Notes: generated from the sequence alone by a model not told the origin. A DNA stretch of 64,000 nucleotides from Ascochyta rabiei (GCF_004011695.2 NC_082418.1:744001-808000); one strand, 5' to 3'; shown: positions 23,738 through 34,889, numbered from the stretch's first letter. Program-made: numbers and translations.

Positions 23738-25087
23738 CTATGAATCTATCTGCGTCCTGTCCGCCGCAACTTGCGTGACACTGCCTTCTCTACCCGTACC
23801 ACTGCCCTTTGACGCCAATGCCTTGATTCTCCACGGCAGTGACTCCAGATGCCGTTTCGCCCTATCTGTAATACATAGCGCCGCGTCCACGTTTTGCAAG
23901 CCTGGCTCTCCAAGCATCGCCAGCACCATCATGCCCAGGAAGGAATGGTACATATCCGGTGGGTCACCCACGACTTTGCCAAACCCTCCAAGTGCATGCT
24001 GCGTCTTGTCGAGAAGGTATTTGCGAACTGGCTTGGGCGAGATTATGTCCATACGGCCAAGGATCTGAAGAGGCGCCGACACCCAGTATGCGTAGCAGGT
24101 ATCTGCAATCTTGTTGCAGCGTCCGTTCATCCCCACCCATGCGAGATCGAAGGGTACCTTTGGTTGCGAGCCCACTGTGAGATCCATCGAGACGGTTGGG
24201 TAGGCACTGACTTTGACGAACGAGTGAGCATCATGGCACGTGTTGGCGGTATCGGTTTCGTCGTCGAAAGTGTCAGTACCGTCGTCATCCTCGAGTGTTG
24301 CGGTTTGCCTGGAAGCCAGCCAGTGCAGCGTGTTGTTGAGATTCGAGACTCCACGTAAACGACCGTCAGGAACTTGGCCAGGTGGCTGCGGCAGACGATC
24401 GACAAACGACAGAGCAGCGATGGCACAGCTTGTGAACCCAGCATGGGCCTCGTGATATGGCGCTTCTGATATGCCCCCATCGTAGGACTCAGCTTCGCGC
24501 ACGCAGGTCACAAAGTCGTCGACTCTGATGTCCGGCACTCCGTCGTACGGCCCCTCCAGATCACCACGGAGTATCCAGCGGATTGCTGTAGCCATGTAGC
24601 CAAACCTCGAGTCGTTTCCGCCATGTACGAAATCATCTGCTCCCAATGCTTCGCCGAAGCCACCCTCGGACCTTTGCATTTTGAGCAACCATTGCAGGAT
24701 TTCCCTCCTCTTCACCTTCTCCAGATTGTCTCCCAAGACTACAAGAGTGAGCAGCGCGAAGAAAGTGCCCGGCACATGCGCCGGATCCCAGATCTTGTTC
24801 TCGTCGTTGCTCCTCCTCCCAAAGGCCGATCCTGGCCAGGGTCGAAAGCCTCCGTCGGGCAGCTGGCAGCTATACACCCAATCGATGTGGCCTTGGCGTT
24901 CTTCTGCCGACAAAGCTCCGTCTAGATCTCCCAATATGTCGAGTGCAGAGACGGTGAACAGGGCCAGGGTCATTCGGCTGGCGTCATTGCTGGTGTAATA
25001 ATGGGGAAGGTAGGTCTTCAGATTTCTCCGCCAGTATTTGATCTGGCGAGCGTAGTTGAACTCGCTCTCTGGTTGGGAAGGACCCAT
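23738..25087 (-). CDS. CDC43: Geranylgeranyltransferase type I beta subunit
   Basis: Single exon, 449 residues from the ATG at 25087, chosen over an upstream in-frame ATG because the family begins near FNYARQIKYWRRNL. Prenyltransferase alpha-alpha barrel repeats are visible: CQLPDGGFRPWPGS, MQRSEGGFGEALG, SYDGGISEAPYHEAHAGFTS and HALGGFGKVVGDPPD. Probable zinc ligands are D329 and C331 in IADTCYAYWV and H381 in MYHSFLGMM. An Asp/Thr-rich insert of about 40 residues lies before the zinc site. With the shared alpha subunit it attaches geranylgeranyl to CaaL-ending Rho and Cdc42 GTPases. It lies divergent from the RhoGAP gene at 26116, whose targets would be its substrates. Confidence 0.93.
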   Translation of the reverse strand: MGPSQPESEFNYARQIKYWRRNLKTYLPHYYTSNDASRMTLALFTVSALDILGDLDGALSAEERQGHIDWVYSCQLPDGGFRPWPGSAFGRRSNDENKIWDPAHVPGTFFALLTLVVLGDNLEKVKRREILQWLLKMQRSEGGFGEALGADDFVHGGNDSRFGYMATAIRWILRGDLEGPYDGVPDIRVDDFVTCVREAESYDGGISEAPYHEAHAGFTSCAIAALSFVDRLPQPPGQVPDGRLRGVSNLNNTLHWLASRQTATLEDDDGTDTFDDETDTANTCHDAHSFVKVSAYPTVSMDLTVGSQPKVPFDLAWVGMNGRCNKIADTCYAYWVSAPLQILGRMDIISPKPVRKYLLDKTQHALGGFGKVVGDPPDMYHSFLGMMVLAMLGEPGLQNVDAALCITDRAKRHLESLPWRIKALASKGSGTGREGSVTQVAADRTQIDS

Positions 25088-25155
25088 GGCGGTGGTACAC
25101 GGTAATCGGTACGTGGATGCAGTCTGCCGAGACAATCGGTGGGTGTGCTTTAGCG

Positions 25156-25195
25156 GGCAATTCAGAGGCAATTCAGAGGCAATTCAGAGGCAATT
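25156..25195. repeat. 11-bp tandem repeat GGCAATTCAGA
   Basis: 3.7 near-perfect copies about 70 bp upstream of the CDC43 start codon, within the likely promoter or 5' UTR. Confidence 0.9.
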
Positions 25196-25478
25196 TCCCG
25201 GGCGATGGATCTAGCGGTGGGGTTGGTGGTAATCAGTTTCAGCGTCTGGCGAAATCACGGGCAATGGAGATGACGCGCGCGAGAGATGCTGTAGTCGAGT
25301 CTTTGCAGCCCAAGGACCAGCCGATCGAGCACTTGTCAGGCGCAGAGTCGCAGACACACCGAAGGGGACTTGTGCCGCGTTATGGGTGATGGCGTGTGGC
25401 ACAGCAGCTGTCTTTATTCTGGTGGGCGTTGGAGGATACGGTGTTCGCAGTCTGCTCCACGAAGGCGGTCTAGTCAGG

Positions 25479-25547
25479 GCTCTGGCTCTGGCTCTGGCTC
25501 TTGCTCTTGCTCTTGCTCTTGCTCTTGCTCTGGCTCTGGCTCTGGCT
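25479..25547. repeat. GCTCTG/GCTCTT hexamer array
   Basis: About eleven copies of GCTCT(G/T), with the T version forming the central block. It lies roughly 570-640 bp upstream of the RhoGAP start. Confidence 0.95.
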
Positions 25548-26115
25548 AGTGACCTGTCTCCGTCTCCGATGATGCCTCGACTGCACGTCGTGTGCGGTGC
25601 TCGAGTTGCAGGGTCGCGCTCCCTAGGCCCTGCAGGGACTGGCGCTGCTCGGTGAATTGACGTCGATATTTATAGTTGCTAGACAGGCAAGGCTTGCCCA
25701 AAGGGTCGCCGCCGTGCCAGCAAGTCACAAACGGCCGACAGGGGTCCTCGTGCATTCAGCTCTGCCACAGCTGGCCTGCAAAACTCCTGAAGAGCTGCCG
25801 TCATCTCCTCTTGTTGTCTGTCTGTTGTCTGTCTGTTGTCTTAACGAGCCCGAACCCACGGCCCTCCGTCGCACAGTGTGCCCACCGCCAAACACCGTCC
25901 CACCGCTCCCGTCGCCCGAGCCCTCTGCCACCCACGGCAGCTCTACGGGCGTTGCATCACAGGGCCTGCGCTTGCGTGTTCCCCAGACCTTCCTTCTCCA
26001 CGCTCACTACCAGCGCCTGCCCGAGCTTGTCTCACTCTAGTCTCGCCTTTGGCTTTCTCCACTCGCGCTCTACGGGGAGTTTTTGCATTTTGATACCCCC
26101 AGCGACGTCATCACC

Positions 26116-28954
26116 ATGGCCAACACTGGCTTTGCTGCCTCCTTTTGGTCGCAGGACTATGCAGGTGGTAAGCGGGGCCGCGCAGTCGTCGTCGCTATTG
26201 TTGCTGACCACCAGCAGGCCTGGGCGTGCTATTCGGAAAGCTGCAGCAGGGCGTCCAGGAAAATCAGCAGATCCTGACCGTGGCCCGCCTGCGCGCCGAT
26301 GCCGAGGAGCTGTACGCGGGCAGCCTGTCAGGCATTACGCCCGCGACGGAGCGCATTGCAGGAGGCTTCTCCAGAGACGAGGGCGCCAGCGTGCGAAAGG
26401 TACGTGGGGACAGCACACAAGGACACATGCACCGCAGCTCACCGTGGCCAGGCTTACGAAGGCGTGCGCACCGAGATGGAGTCCGCTGCGTCCAACCACA
26501 AGAAGATTGCCTCCAACATTCGCGAGCTCGTCATAAACCCCTTTGGTCGCTGGTGCGAGGCGCACGCAGCCCGGGTGCAGAACTCGCAGGACGACCTTCA
26601 GTCGCGCATCAAGATCCACGACCGACAAGCCGACGCCGTGCGCAAGTTCCGCTCGCAGTACTACAACAAGTGTCGTTTGGTCGAGGATCTCGAAGAGGAG
26701 GACAAGCTGGCTTTCCAAGACCCTCAGAGCGAAGCACTGGCGAGCCCCAAGGCAAGGGTCCCCACGATCAAGATGACCGAGCCCGAGGAGAACGAGGAGG
26801 AGCCTATTGACCTGGGCGACGAGACCTACCAGCCCGAGCAGATCAAGAAGATCCTGTCGCACATGCTAGACAACATCAAGATCGCCGAAGTCAAGGTCCC
26901 CATCATTGGAACCTACCAGAACTGCTCTACTGGCGCGGACATTACCGATTACATCCAAAAGCATCTCGGTGCTACCAGCGTCAGTTACGCGGAAAGGATC
27001 GGTCAGGACATGGTCACCCACGGCTTCTTGCGTCTTATTGGTAACGTTGGAAACGCGTTTGCGAACAGCTCCCGCATGAACTACCAGTGGAAGACAAAGG
27101 TCTTCACTCTGACGGGCATCCCCGAGAAGAAGACGCCTTTGGCACGCACCAGCACCGCCGCGTCCACCATGTCCAACGACAGCTTCACGGTAGATTCGCC
27201 GGGTGGCGTCGTTCAAGAGTACCTCCAGGGCTGGAACCCGCTGAACAACCAGTACCCCAACGAGACACCGCCAGAGAGGCTGCGACGAGAGGCCCGAGAA
27301 TCCGACGAGCGTTACAAGGCCGCTGTCAAGAAGCTGGACTCCTTGCGGTGCAACCTGGAAGAAGCTATGGTCGACCACCTCAAGTTCATGGAGCGCTGCG
27401 AACTGGACAGGCTAAAGGCCATCAAGGCTGTCATCCTCGACTTTTCTGGCGCCATCAGCAACGTCATTCCTAGCTTGCAGAGCACCGTGGATAAGATGAT
27501 GCTGTTCCAAGAGACCGTTCAGCCATTGGGCGATCTCCGGTACATGCTCGAAAACTACCGCACCGGACCGTTCGTACCCAAGGTCACGACGTACGAGAAC
27601 TACTACAACTCGGTCGACGAGCAAACCTTTGGTGTCGATCTGGAAGCTCGAGCTCGCTCCGACAAGAAGCGCGTGCCTGTCCTGATCACCACCATCCTGA
27701 CCTTCCTAGACAACCACTACCCTGATCTCGAAGGTGACGAGGTTCGCCGCGGAATCTGGCTTGTCGACGTCCCGTTGGCGCAGACGCACAACCTGCGATC
27801 AACTATCAACACTGGTAAAAGATTTGAAGATGAGATACTGGAAAAGTACGACATCCCCATTGTTGCAAGCGTGTTAAAGCTTTACCTCCTGGAGCTACCC
27901 GGTAAGTTATCCCTGGCCTGCACATGAGATGCGACTAAACGCAACAGACTCTCTCGTATCGTCTCACGTTTACGAAATTATCAAGACCATCTACAGTACG
28001 ACGGCTACAGACGTGGATGAAGCAACACGAGTTGCAGTTCTTCAGTCTACGCTTGGTCAGCTTCGTCTGGCCAACATTGCTACTCTTGACGCGATTTGTA
28101 CCCATTTCACCCGCTTGATCGAGCTAACCTCAGCTGATGAGACGTACGTTGCCGCATTGGCGAATGCACTTGCACCCTGCATCCTCCGCCCAAGGTTGGA
28201 GAACACCCTAACGATGAACGAGCGCTACAGCTACCGCCTCGTGCGCGACCTCTTTGCTCACAAAGACGCTATCTTTGGAGAGTTGAAGCGTGCTAGCACC
28301 CTGACTCATTCTGCTTCTGGCTCGCAGCGCCCTCGCGCCATCTCCACTGATGAGAGCAACCGACGTGCCAACATGGAGGAACGTCAGCGCGCAATTGCCG
28401 CTCAACGATCTCCTCGAGGCGTCTCACCCGGTCCCAGCAACCGAAGCAGCGGTTCCCATCGCCGCGACCGCAGTCAGACGCGCTTCCCCGTGAACACCAA
28501 TTCACCCACCGAAGCACGAAAGGCGCCCACCAACCGTGGCTCGCTGGAAGTGCCTGACCCTGACAGCCCCAGCGCAAGTGCCAGTGCCACCGCGGCTGCT
28601 GCTGCTTCTGCGAATGGCACAACAGAGGATGAATCTGAAGCACCAGTGTCTGTGTCTGCATCCGCACCGGCACGTGCCGCAGAAATGTACGAACCTACCC
28701 CGCTCACGCCTGTTGAGCATCCTGCCCCTTCAAGCACTCGTGTGCCACTCGCACTTGGCCCGAGGAAGCACGCTGGAAGCTTAGCACGAGGCAACCGAGA
28801 TTCCACAGGGAGCCTTAGCAGAGGCGGCAACCGCGACTCGACTGGTAGCCTCAGGAGTCTCGCGAACGCACTCGAAGAAGCACCCCGAGGAGTCACGCTG
28901 GAAGACGCAGCACCTCGGGGCGTAACGCTGGAGGACAAGCCCATGGACGACTAG
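26116..28954 (+). CDS. RGD2: F-BAR/DEP/RhoGAP protein (Rgd2/Rga8 type)
   Basis: Four exons, 26116-26167, 26218-26399, 26452-27901 and 27948-28954, give 896 residues. N-terminal F-BAR part starts SFWSQDYAGGLGVLFGKLQQ and resumes after a DEP domain (about 205-290, from PEQIKKILSHML to the TGIPEKK region). The RhoGAP domain spans about 471-655, from TFGVDLEARARSD through KLYLLELPDSLVSSHVYE to LANALAPCILRPR. The tail is Ser/Pro/Ala-rich with duplicated GNRDSTGSL and RGVTLED motifs. This domain order matches budding yeast Rgd2 and fission yeast Rga8, which link curved membrane to Cdc42/Rho5 control. The canonical arginine-finger position reads GIWLVDVPL, lacking the usual Arg. Confidence 0.93.
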
Positions 28955-29651
28955 TGGTTGTTCTGAGGCCCAACTTCAGCACCACCTAACGAAGGACCGA
29001 TGTCGATGTATATTGGGTTAGAGAGTTTGACGCCTGATGTGATTACGGGTACGATATCAGCGACTAGCGTGTAATCATTTATTGGAACCCTTGGCAGTTA
29101 TTTTATTAATACTGGCAATGATCACGAGCATAAATACCACAACATTCAAGTTTCCGCACTTCAGGGCTCGACGCTGCCGAGCGGTGGTTGAGGCAGGCCT
29201 GTACCTGGGGCTAAGAGCGGCTGACAGGACACTAGAGCCCATGTGGTTGGAACGTCGTCACCAGACTCGGGCTTGAACCTCGACATGGGGTCTGCCATGG
29301 ATGCAGATGCAGATGTGGCTGGGCCGCTGCCAGCCCGATGGCAGCGGACCATGGCGCTTCTGCCTCTGCTTTTGCTTCTGCTTCTGCTTCTGCTTCTGCT
29401 TCTGCTTCTGCTTCTGCTTCTGCTTCTGCTTCCGTTATTTCTCTCTCACAGCTGCCGCTCGTTTCGCGCTGACACGTTGCGCGTCTGCGTCTTCTTGTAC
29501 ACGCACCCAAGCAACAACCTTGGCTCTCTCCAGTCCGTCCAACCCTCGTCGACGAACCCCACATTGATCGTCCCACGAATCACGTCGCGATCGCATTTCT
29601 AGCACTCTAGCGTCGCATTCATAGAATCACAACCACTCACCCTTCAAGACC
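28955..29651. other. Intergenic with hexamer array
   Basis: About 700 bp between two plus-strand genes: 3' UTR of the RhoGAP gene, then a CT-rich promoter with a TTCTGC hexamer array and a CACTC-rich leader. A small frame at 29082-29276 has a hydrophobic start but no other support. Confidence 0.5.
29356..29432. repeat. TTCTGC hexamer array
   Basis: About twelve copies of CTTCTG with slight decay at the left end, roughly 220-300 bp upstream of the ATG at 29652. It leaves all frames open, which explains antisense and sense Glu/Ala or Leu-rich frames there. Confidence 0.95.
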
Positions 29652-30320
29652 ATGTGTCTCGTCAAGGTCAAGCAAGAAGAAGACGTTGTAGTCCCCTACC
29701 GCGTGGTCTCGCGACACAACCACTCTCCTCCTCGGCGCCGCGCCTCTCGGCAATCAACGCACCGCTACTCTCGCGAAGTCGTGCGTGAATCCCGCCATGA
29801 GTCCCCCCGCCCTTCAGCGTCCTATGTCGCGGTCCCCACTCCGCAGCCCAAGCCCCTCGCCATTCCACCTCCGCAGCCCGTGCCTGTGTTTGTAGAGCCG
29901 CCGCCAGCACCCGTGTATGCTCCCGCCCCCCCACCGCCGCCGAGCCATATCAGCAGTCGACACAGCCACCACGGCGCAGCGCAGTACGTGGAAGTCTCTC
30001 CGCGATCGAGCTACAGCTCGCGCTCTTCTTCCCTAGGCCGCAGCGAGTACGTGTACCGCGAACGAGAGGTCAGGCGAGAGAGAGCGTATAGTCCCGACCG
30101 CGGACCGCAGTATGAGCACTATCGCTACGTGGAGCCAGCGAGGAGTGAAAGCAGTTTTGGAGGCGGGAGAGGGCACGGAGGGAGGGAGAGAAGTAGGTCC
30201 AGGGTAAAGGTGGATCACACGAGACAGAGAAGCCGGAGCAGAGGGGACGGCTACAGGGAGGAGAGTACAAGGGTAACAATTGTGGACGATGATGGGAGGA
30301 GGAGGAGGGCGTACGGATGA
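29652..30320 (+). CDS. Arg/Ser-rich small protein, unknown function
   Basis: Single exon, 222 residues, ATG in a good context (AAGACCATG). The N-terminus MCLVKVKQEEDVVVPYRVV is the only ordered-looking part. The rest is Arg/Ser/Pro-rich: an SPPRRRASRQ region, a proline block (about 75-105), then YVYREREVRRERAYSPDRG and RSRSRVKVDHTRQRSRSRG. The RS and RSRSR clusters are reminiscent of splicing-associated proteins, but there is no RRM or other domain. I believe similar MCLVKVK-starting proteins occur in other filamentous ascomycetes, but this is unchecked. The stop codon lies inside the first unit of a 13-bp tandem repeat. Confidence 0.75.
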   Translation: MCLVKVKQEEDVVVPYRVVSRHNHSPPRRRASRQSTHRYSREVVRESRHESPRPSASYVAVPTPQPKPLAIPPPQPVPVFVEPPPAPVYAPAPPPPPSHISSRHSHHGAAQYVEVSPRSSYSSRSSSLGRSEYVYREREVRRERAYSPDRGPQYEHYRYVEPARSESSFGGGRGHGGRERSRSRVKVDHTRQRSRSRGDGYREESTRVTIVDDDGRRRRAYG

Positions 30321-30467
30321 TGAGAGCAGATGATGAGTGCAGATGATGAGTGCGGATGATGAGTACAGATGATGAGTACAGATGGTGAGTATAGATGATG
30401 AGTACAGATGACAGGTACAGATGACAGGTACAGATGACAAGTACAGATGACAGGTACAGATGACAAG
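30316..30467. repeat. 13-bp tandem repeat overlapping a stop codon
   Basis: About twelve units of GATGATGAGTACA, changing to GATGACAGGTACA in the right half. The first unit begins two bases before the TGA stop of the Arg/Ser-rich gene, so the array forms the start of its 3' UTR. Confidence 0.95.
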
Positions 30468-31031
30468 GAGGCCGCTGCTGGAAAGATTTGGTGTGGAGCG
30501 AGCTTTGCTGATTGTTTGTTTCGCACGTCGTAGCATCTGGATGTGTCTCTTTTGGGCGTCGTCGTTTTCGTCAGTAATGTCTATCGTAAGAAATGTGTAT
30601 AGAAGACGTGTGCTCCCGTCACCATGATGGAAGTCTTGACCGGATTGCACGGGCTCCAGATGCACATGCCACAACCCATTGATCTGAGCTATGAGATCAT
30701 TCGTGACCCTGAGCAACGGCAAGGCGCTGCCGAAGATTCCGCTTGCCATGGAAATAGCGGCACAAGGTATTTCTGTCTTCGCATGTCCCCAGATCATCCA
30801 CCCATCTCCACATCGGCTGCCTTGGTCAGCGCGCTGTCGAGGAAGCCCTGCACGCATTCGGGCACCAGTTGAACGGCGAGGCAGTTGGACGTGCGGCGAT
30901 CCATCAGCAGCCGTCAGGCCAACGTGAAGCTGCGGCCTGCGTGTGACCGTCAAAGCACACGTGCTTGCTCGCAACGACCCGTTCATTCGACCTGCGCGCA
31001 CAAACGCAGCGTGGGAGTCGAGTGCTAGACA
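30468..31031. other. Intergenic, promoter of the synaptojanin-type gene
   Basis: About 560 bp upstream of the phosphatase ATG at 31032. No recognised element. A long minus-strand frame covering this region and the preceding gene is judged non-coding. Confidence 0.5.
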
Positions 31032-34000
31032 ATGTCCATCCGCGTGCTGATCAAAGAATACCCGCACCGCGCCATCGCCCTCAGCACGCCCTTGCACGCC
31101 CTCGTCCTCCGCCATAGCTCCTCCTCGACCGAGCACAATGCGAACCCGAACGCCTCGTCGACGTCGCTGGGAAGCAATGGCGCCAGTGCCGCGCGCTGCA
31201 TGGTCGAGTTCGCGCGGACAGAGGACGTCGACCTGAGCGACTACCGCGCCCTGCACTCGGCCAACGCGCACGGCACCCTAGGACTCATCTCCGTAAACGG
31301 CGATGTTTTCCTCGTGGTCGTCAACGGGGCGAGCAAGGTGGCGACGGTGCGGCCTGGCGAGACGGTGCAGCGCATCCACTCGGTGGGCTTCTACTGCCTG
31401 ACCAGCTCCAGCTACGATGCCCTCCTCAACGACGAAGTGAACCCCTATCCCACCGACACCATCGACGACGAGGGCTACGAGATGGGCTTCGGAGGCAGGA
31501 AGGAGCAGTCGCCGCTCGAGCATCCGTGTCTGGCGCTCAAGAAGCTGCTGAGCAGTGGCACCTTCTACTACAGCTCAGACTTCGACTTGACACGCCGGTT
31601 GCAGGACAGGTCAACAGACGCCGCGACCGTGTCCATTGATAGTCTGGATGCTGGCTTCCTGTGGAACTCATACATGATCCAGCCGCTGGTCGACTTTAGG
31701 AGCAGGCTTGCACCGCGGGACAAAGAGGCGCTGGATGCCTCGGGTATCTTGACGTCTGCCATTCGTGGCTTTGCACTTACTGTTACGGTACCTATCGCAT
31801 CGGCGCCTATCAAGGTTCGCGGATCGGGCATGCCGTCTTCTATGACACTGATCTCAAGATTGTCCTGCAGGAGAGCGGGAACGCGCTTCAACTCCCGTGG
31901 TATCGACGACGATGGCAATGTAGCCAACTTTGTTGAAACAGAAACCATATACTGGGCGCCATCGGGTGTCTGCTTCTCGTACGTCCAGATACGAGGCAGC
32001 GTTCCCATATTCTGGGAGCAGCAGTCTGGGCTGCTTCCAGGCCAGCAAAAGATCACTATAACGCGAGGCCCTGAGGCTACCCAGCCTGCTTTTGACAAGC
32101 ACTTTGAGAGCCTCGAGCTTGCCTACGGCGCTATGCATGTGGTCAACCTGCTCAGTAATGAGAAGCCGAACGAGATAGAGCTCACTCATAGGTATCGGGA
32201 TCACATCAAGAACAGTCCATTGAACTCCGGTGTGGAAAAGAGCGATCGCGAACACGAGCTCATCAAGCTCACCGAATACGACTTCCATGCAGAGACAAGA
32301 GGTCCGGGTGGCTACGAAATGGCCAGCATGATCGCACGGTGGATCCAGCAGTCGGCTGATGGCTTCGCATACTATTTGTCCGAAGATGTGGATGAACACA
32401 TCAGGTCGAATGGACAAGACCATGTCGTGAAGCGCTCGACACCCATCCTGGGCCAGGAAGGTGTTTTCAGAACGAACTGTCTTGACTGTCTGGATCGGAC
32501 GAACCTCGTGCAGACCATCATCAGCAAGATGGCGCTGGAGATCTTTCTCGGCCACAAAGGACTGGGAGCAAGCCAGGACTTCTGGGTTCGGCATTCGAGC
32601 ATGTGGGCAGACAACGGCGATGCCTTGTCCAGAATATACGCAGGCACTGGAGCGCTGAAGTCGTCCTTCACAAGACACGGTAAGATGTCGCTAGCCGGTG
32701 CCCTGGCCGACGCAAGGAAGAGCGTCACGAGAACATATATCAACAACTTCGCCGACAAAGGCCGACAGAACACAATCGATATGCTTCTTGGCCGGCTAAT
32801 GGGACAAGTCCCGGTTCATCTGTACGATCCCATTAATGATTTCGTCATCGCAGAGCTCACTCGACGAGCGCCCGAATTTTCGGAAACGGAAGTGATCAAC
32901 TTACTCGTTGGCACCTTCAATCTGAACGGCAAGACACATGGCATCGACCAGGACTTGTCGCCGTGGTTGTGTCCGGATGTTGATGCTTCACAGCAGTGTC
33001 CAGAGATCGTTGCAGTAGGCTTCCAGGAGATTGTCGAATTGAGTCCGCAGCAGATCATGTCGACCGAACCGACAAGGCGGCAGGATTGGGAATCTGCTGT
33101 TAAGCACTGTCTGGACAAGAATGCTGCAAGACACGGAAAAGAGGAGTACGTCCTGCTTCGAGGTGGTCAGCTTGTAGGTGCAAGCTTGTCTGTCTTTGTG
33201 CGCGCCGATAAACTCAAAAACGTCAAGAACGTCGAGGGCAGTCTGAAGAAGACTGGCATGTCTGGCATGGCGGGTAACAAGGGTGCTGTTGCGATACGCA
33301 TGGAGTACGCCAACACCTCAATTTGCTTGGTAACAGCGCATCTTGCGGCTGGATTCGCGAATTACGAAGAACGAAATCGCGACTACAAGACGATTAGTCA
33401 CGGTTTGCGTTTTCAGCGAAATCGATCGATCGAAGACCACGACACCGTGATCTGGCTGGGTGACTTTAACTACAGAATTGGTCTCAGCAACGACAAGGTC
33501 CAGAGGTTGTGTCAGATGAACGACCTCGAGACATTGTATGACAATGATCAGGTACATCCCCCATCAAACCATCAGGGGTTGCCTGCTAACCTCTGCAGCT
33601 CAATCTTCAAATGGTCGCTGGCTTGACCTTCCCGTACTATTCAGAAGCTCGCATAACATTTCCTCCTACCTACAAGTACGACCTGGGGACAGACACTTAT
33701 GACACATCTGAAAAGGCACGTATCCCCGCCTGGTGTGATCGCGTGCTACGCAAGGGCGACAACATCAGGCAGATTCATTACGATGCAGCACCACTTCGAT
33801 TCTCTGACCATCGTCCTGTGTATGCGACGTTCCAGGTCATGGTCAGGAAGATTGATGACGGCAAGAAAGATGCTCTCAAGGCAGAGCTGTACAAGTCAAG
33901 AAAAGCATTCGTTGGAGATACTCGAGCAGCGGGACACCTTGGCGAAGATGAGTCGGACGACGAGGATTTGATCGGCTACGAAAGTGTTGAACCCGGTCTG

Positions 34001-34889
34001 CCGCCCGCCAGCTCAGACCGGAGGAAGTGGTGGCTTGACAATGGTACCTTTGTCCTCCTTCCTATTGTCGCTTCGATGCTTATCTTTGGAAGGTCTACCA
34101 GCTAAAGCGCGCATCCAACCACCATCTAATGATCATATTCCGAATCCAAAAAGGCCCAGCAACCCATTCACACCCAGCCCAGAACCAGACTGGGTTGAGA
34201 TCAACAAGCTGTCAAGCAGACCAGAGCCACCTCCCGCTCGCGGCTCCCAGCGAGCACGCACCATGGACTTCAACAACCCAAACAAGCCAAGCTCTTCTGC
34301 GTCAAGCTCAACAACTAGCCTGCACCAGGCGCAACACCCCAACCCCATGGCACGGAGAATGATGGCACCACAGTACGACGCCAAAGACCCCGCACAAATC
34401 ACGTACATGGATGGCGCACGCGATGCCATCAGCGACCTCCGCCGCAACGCCTCCAACGCATCAACGCGCTCCCTCCCCATTCTACCCAACCGCAACCTGC
34501 CACCCGTGACATCTTCCCTGCCAGGCCCTGCGGTGCCCATGGCCAGCAAATCCCAAGTCCTCCGCAAGCCCGCACCGCCACCGATACCCAACAAGAAAGC
34601 GTCCCTGCTGAGCAAAACATCCAGTCCGTCTCCCATGCCGCTGGCGCCGAGTTACCGCGACGACCCCACAGAGCCGCTGCCCAGACGATCCATGGCGCCT
34701 CCGCCTGCAAGCACGAGGAAGCCTGTGCCGAATCTGATGGATGGCGAGGATAGACCGCCTGCGCTGCCGCCGCGGACAGGGACCGGGTTGGGCGCTGGCA
34801 GTAACGGGCGGGCGCGGAACTTTTTGGACGATGAAGGTGATATGAAGGGGTTGGATGGTTGGGAAGTGTTGAGGCCGGATAGGTCGTGA
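31032..34889 (+). CDS. syj1: Synaptojanin-type inositol polyphosphate phosphatase (Sac1 + 5-phosphatase)
   Basis: Three exons, 31032-33551, 33599-34043 and 34093-34889, give 1253 residues. The N-terminal Sac domain has the CX5R signature in TNCLDCLDRTNLVQ (Cys about 483, Arg 489) and SRLSCRRAGTRFNSRGIDDD. The second domain is an inositol 5-phosphatase with VGFQEIVEL, WLGDFNYRI (about 808-816), PAWCDRVL and SDHRPVYA. The C-terminal tail is proline-rich with an NPF tripeptide (SNPFTPSPEPDW), PPPIPNKK and PPALPPRTG, as in synaptojanins that bind EH- and SH3-domain proteins. Like Inp51/52/53 it should strip phosphates from PI(4,5)P2 and other phosphoinositides during clathrin-coat uncoating. The 3' splice at 34092 is chosen because it rebuilds WWLDNGLPAK and reaches the NPF tail; without it the frame ends at 34105. 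Confidence 0.94.
34044..34092 (+). other. Second intron of the synaptojanin gene, retention possible
   Basis: 49 nt, GTACCT donor and TGGAAG acceptor. It is open in frame; if retained, translation ends 13 nt after the intron with a hydrophobic stretch FVLLPIVASMLIFG. An alternative acceptor CCAG lies 9 nt downstream in the same frame. Confidence 0.7.

Larger units (their letters stand above)
25088..26115. promoter_or_regulatory. Divergent promoter region, CDC43/RhoGAP
   Basis: About 1.03 kb between two divergent start codons. It carries an 11-bp tandem repeat near the CDC43 side and a pure hexamer array in the middle, followed by a pyrimidine-rich leader before the RhoGAP ATG. No convincing gene inside. 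Confidence 0.55.

Noticed and set aside
30033..31271. 412-codon minus-strand frame
   Set aside because: It lies antisense to the Arg/Ser-rich gene and the start of the synaptojanin gene and runs through the 13-bp repeat, which supplies its ICTCHLYSS-like repeats. Its composition is that of a shadow frame.
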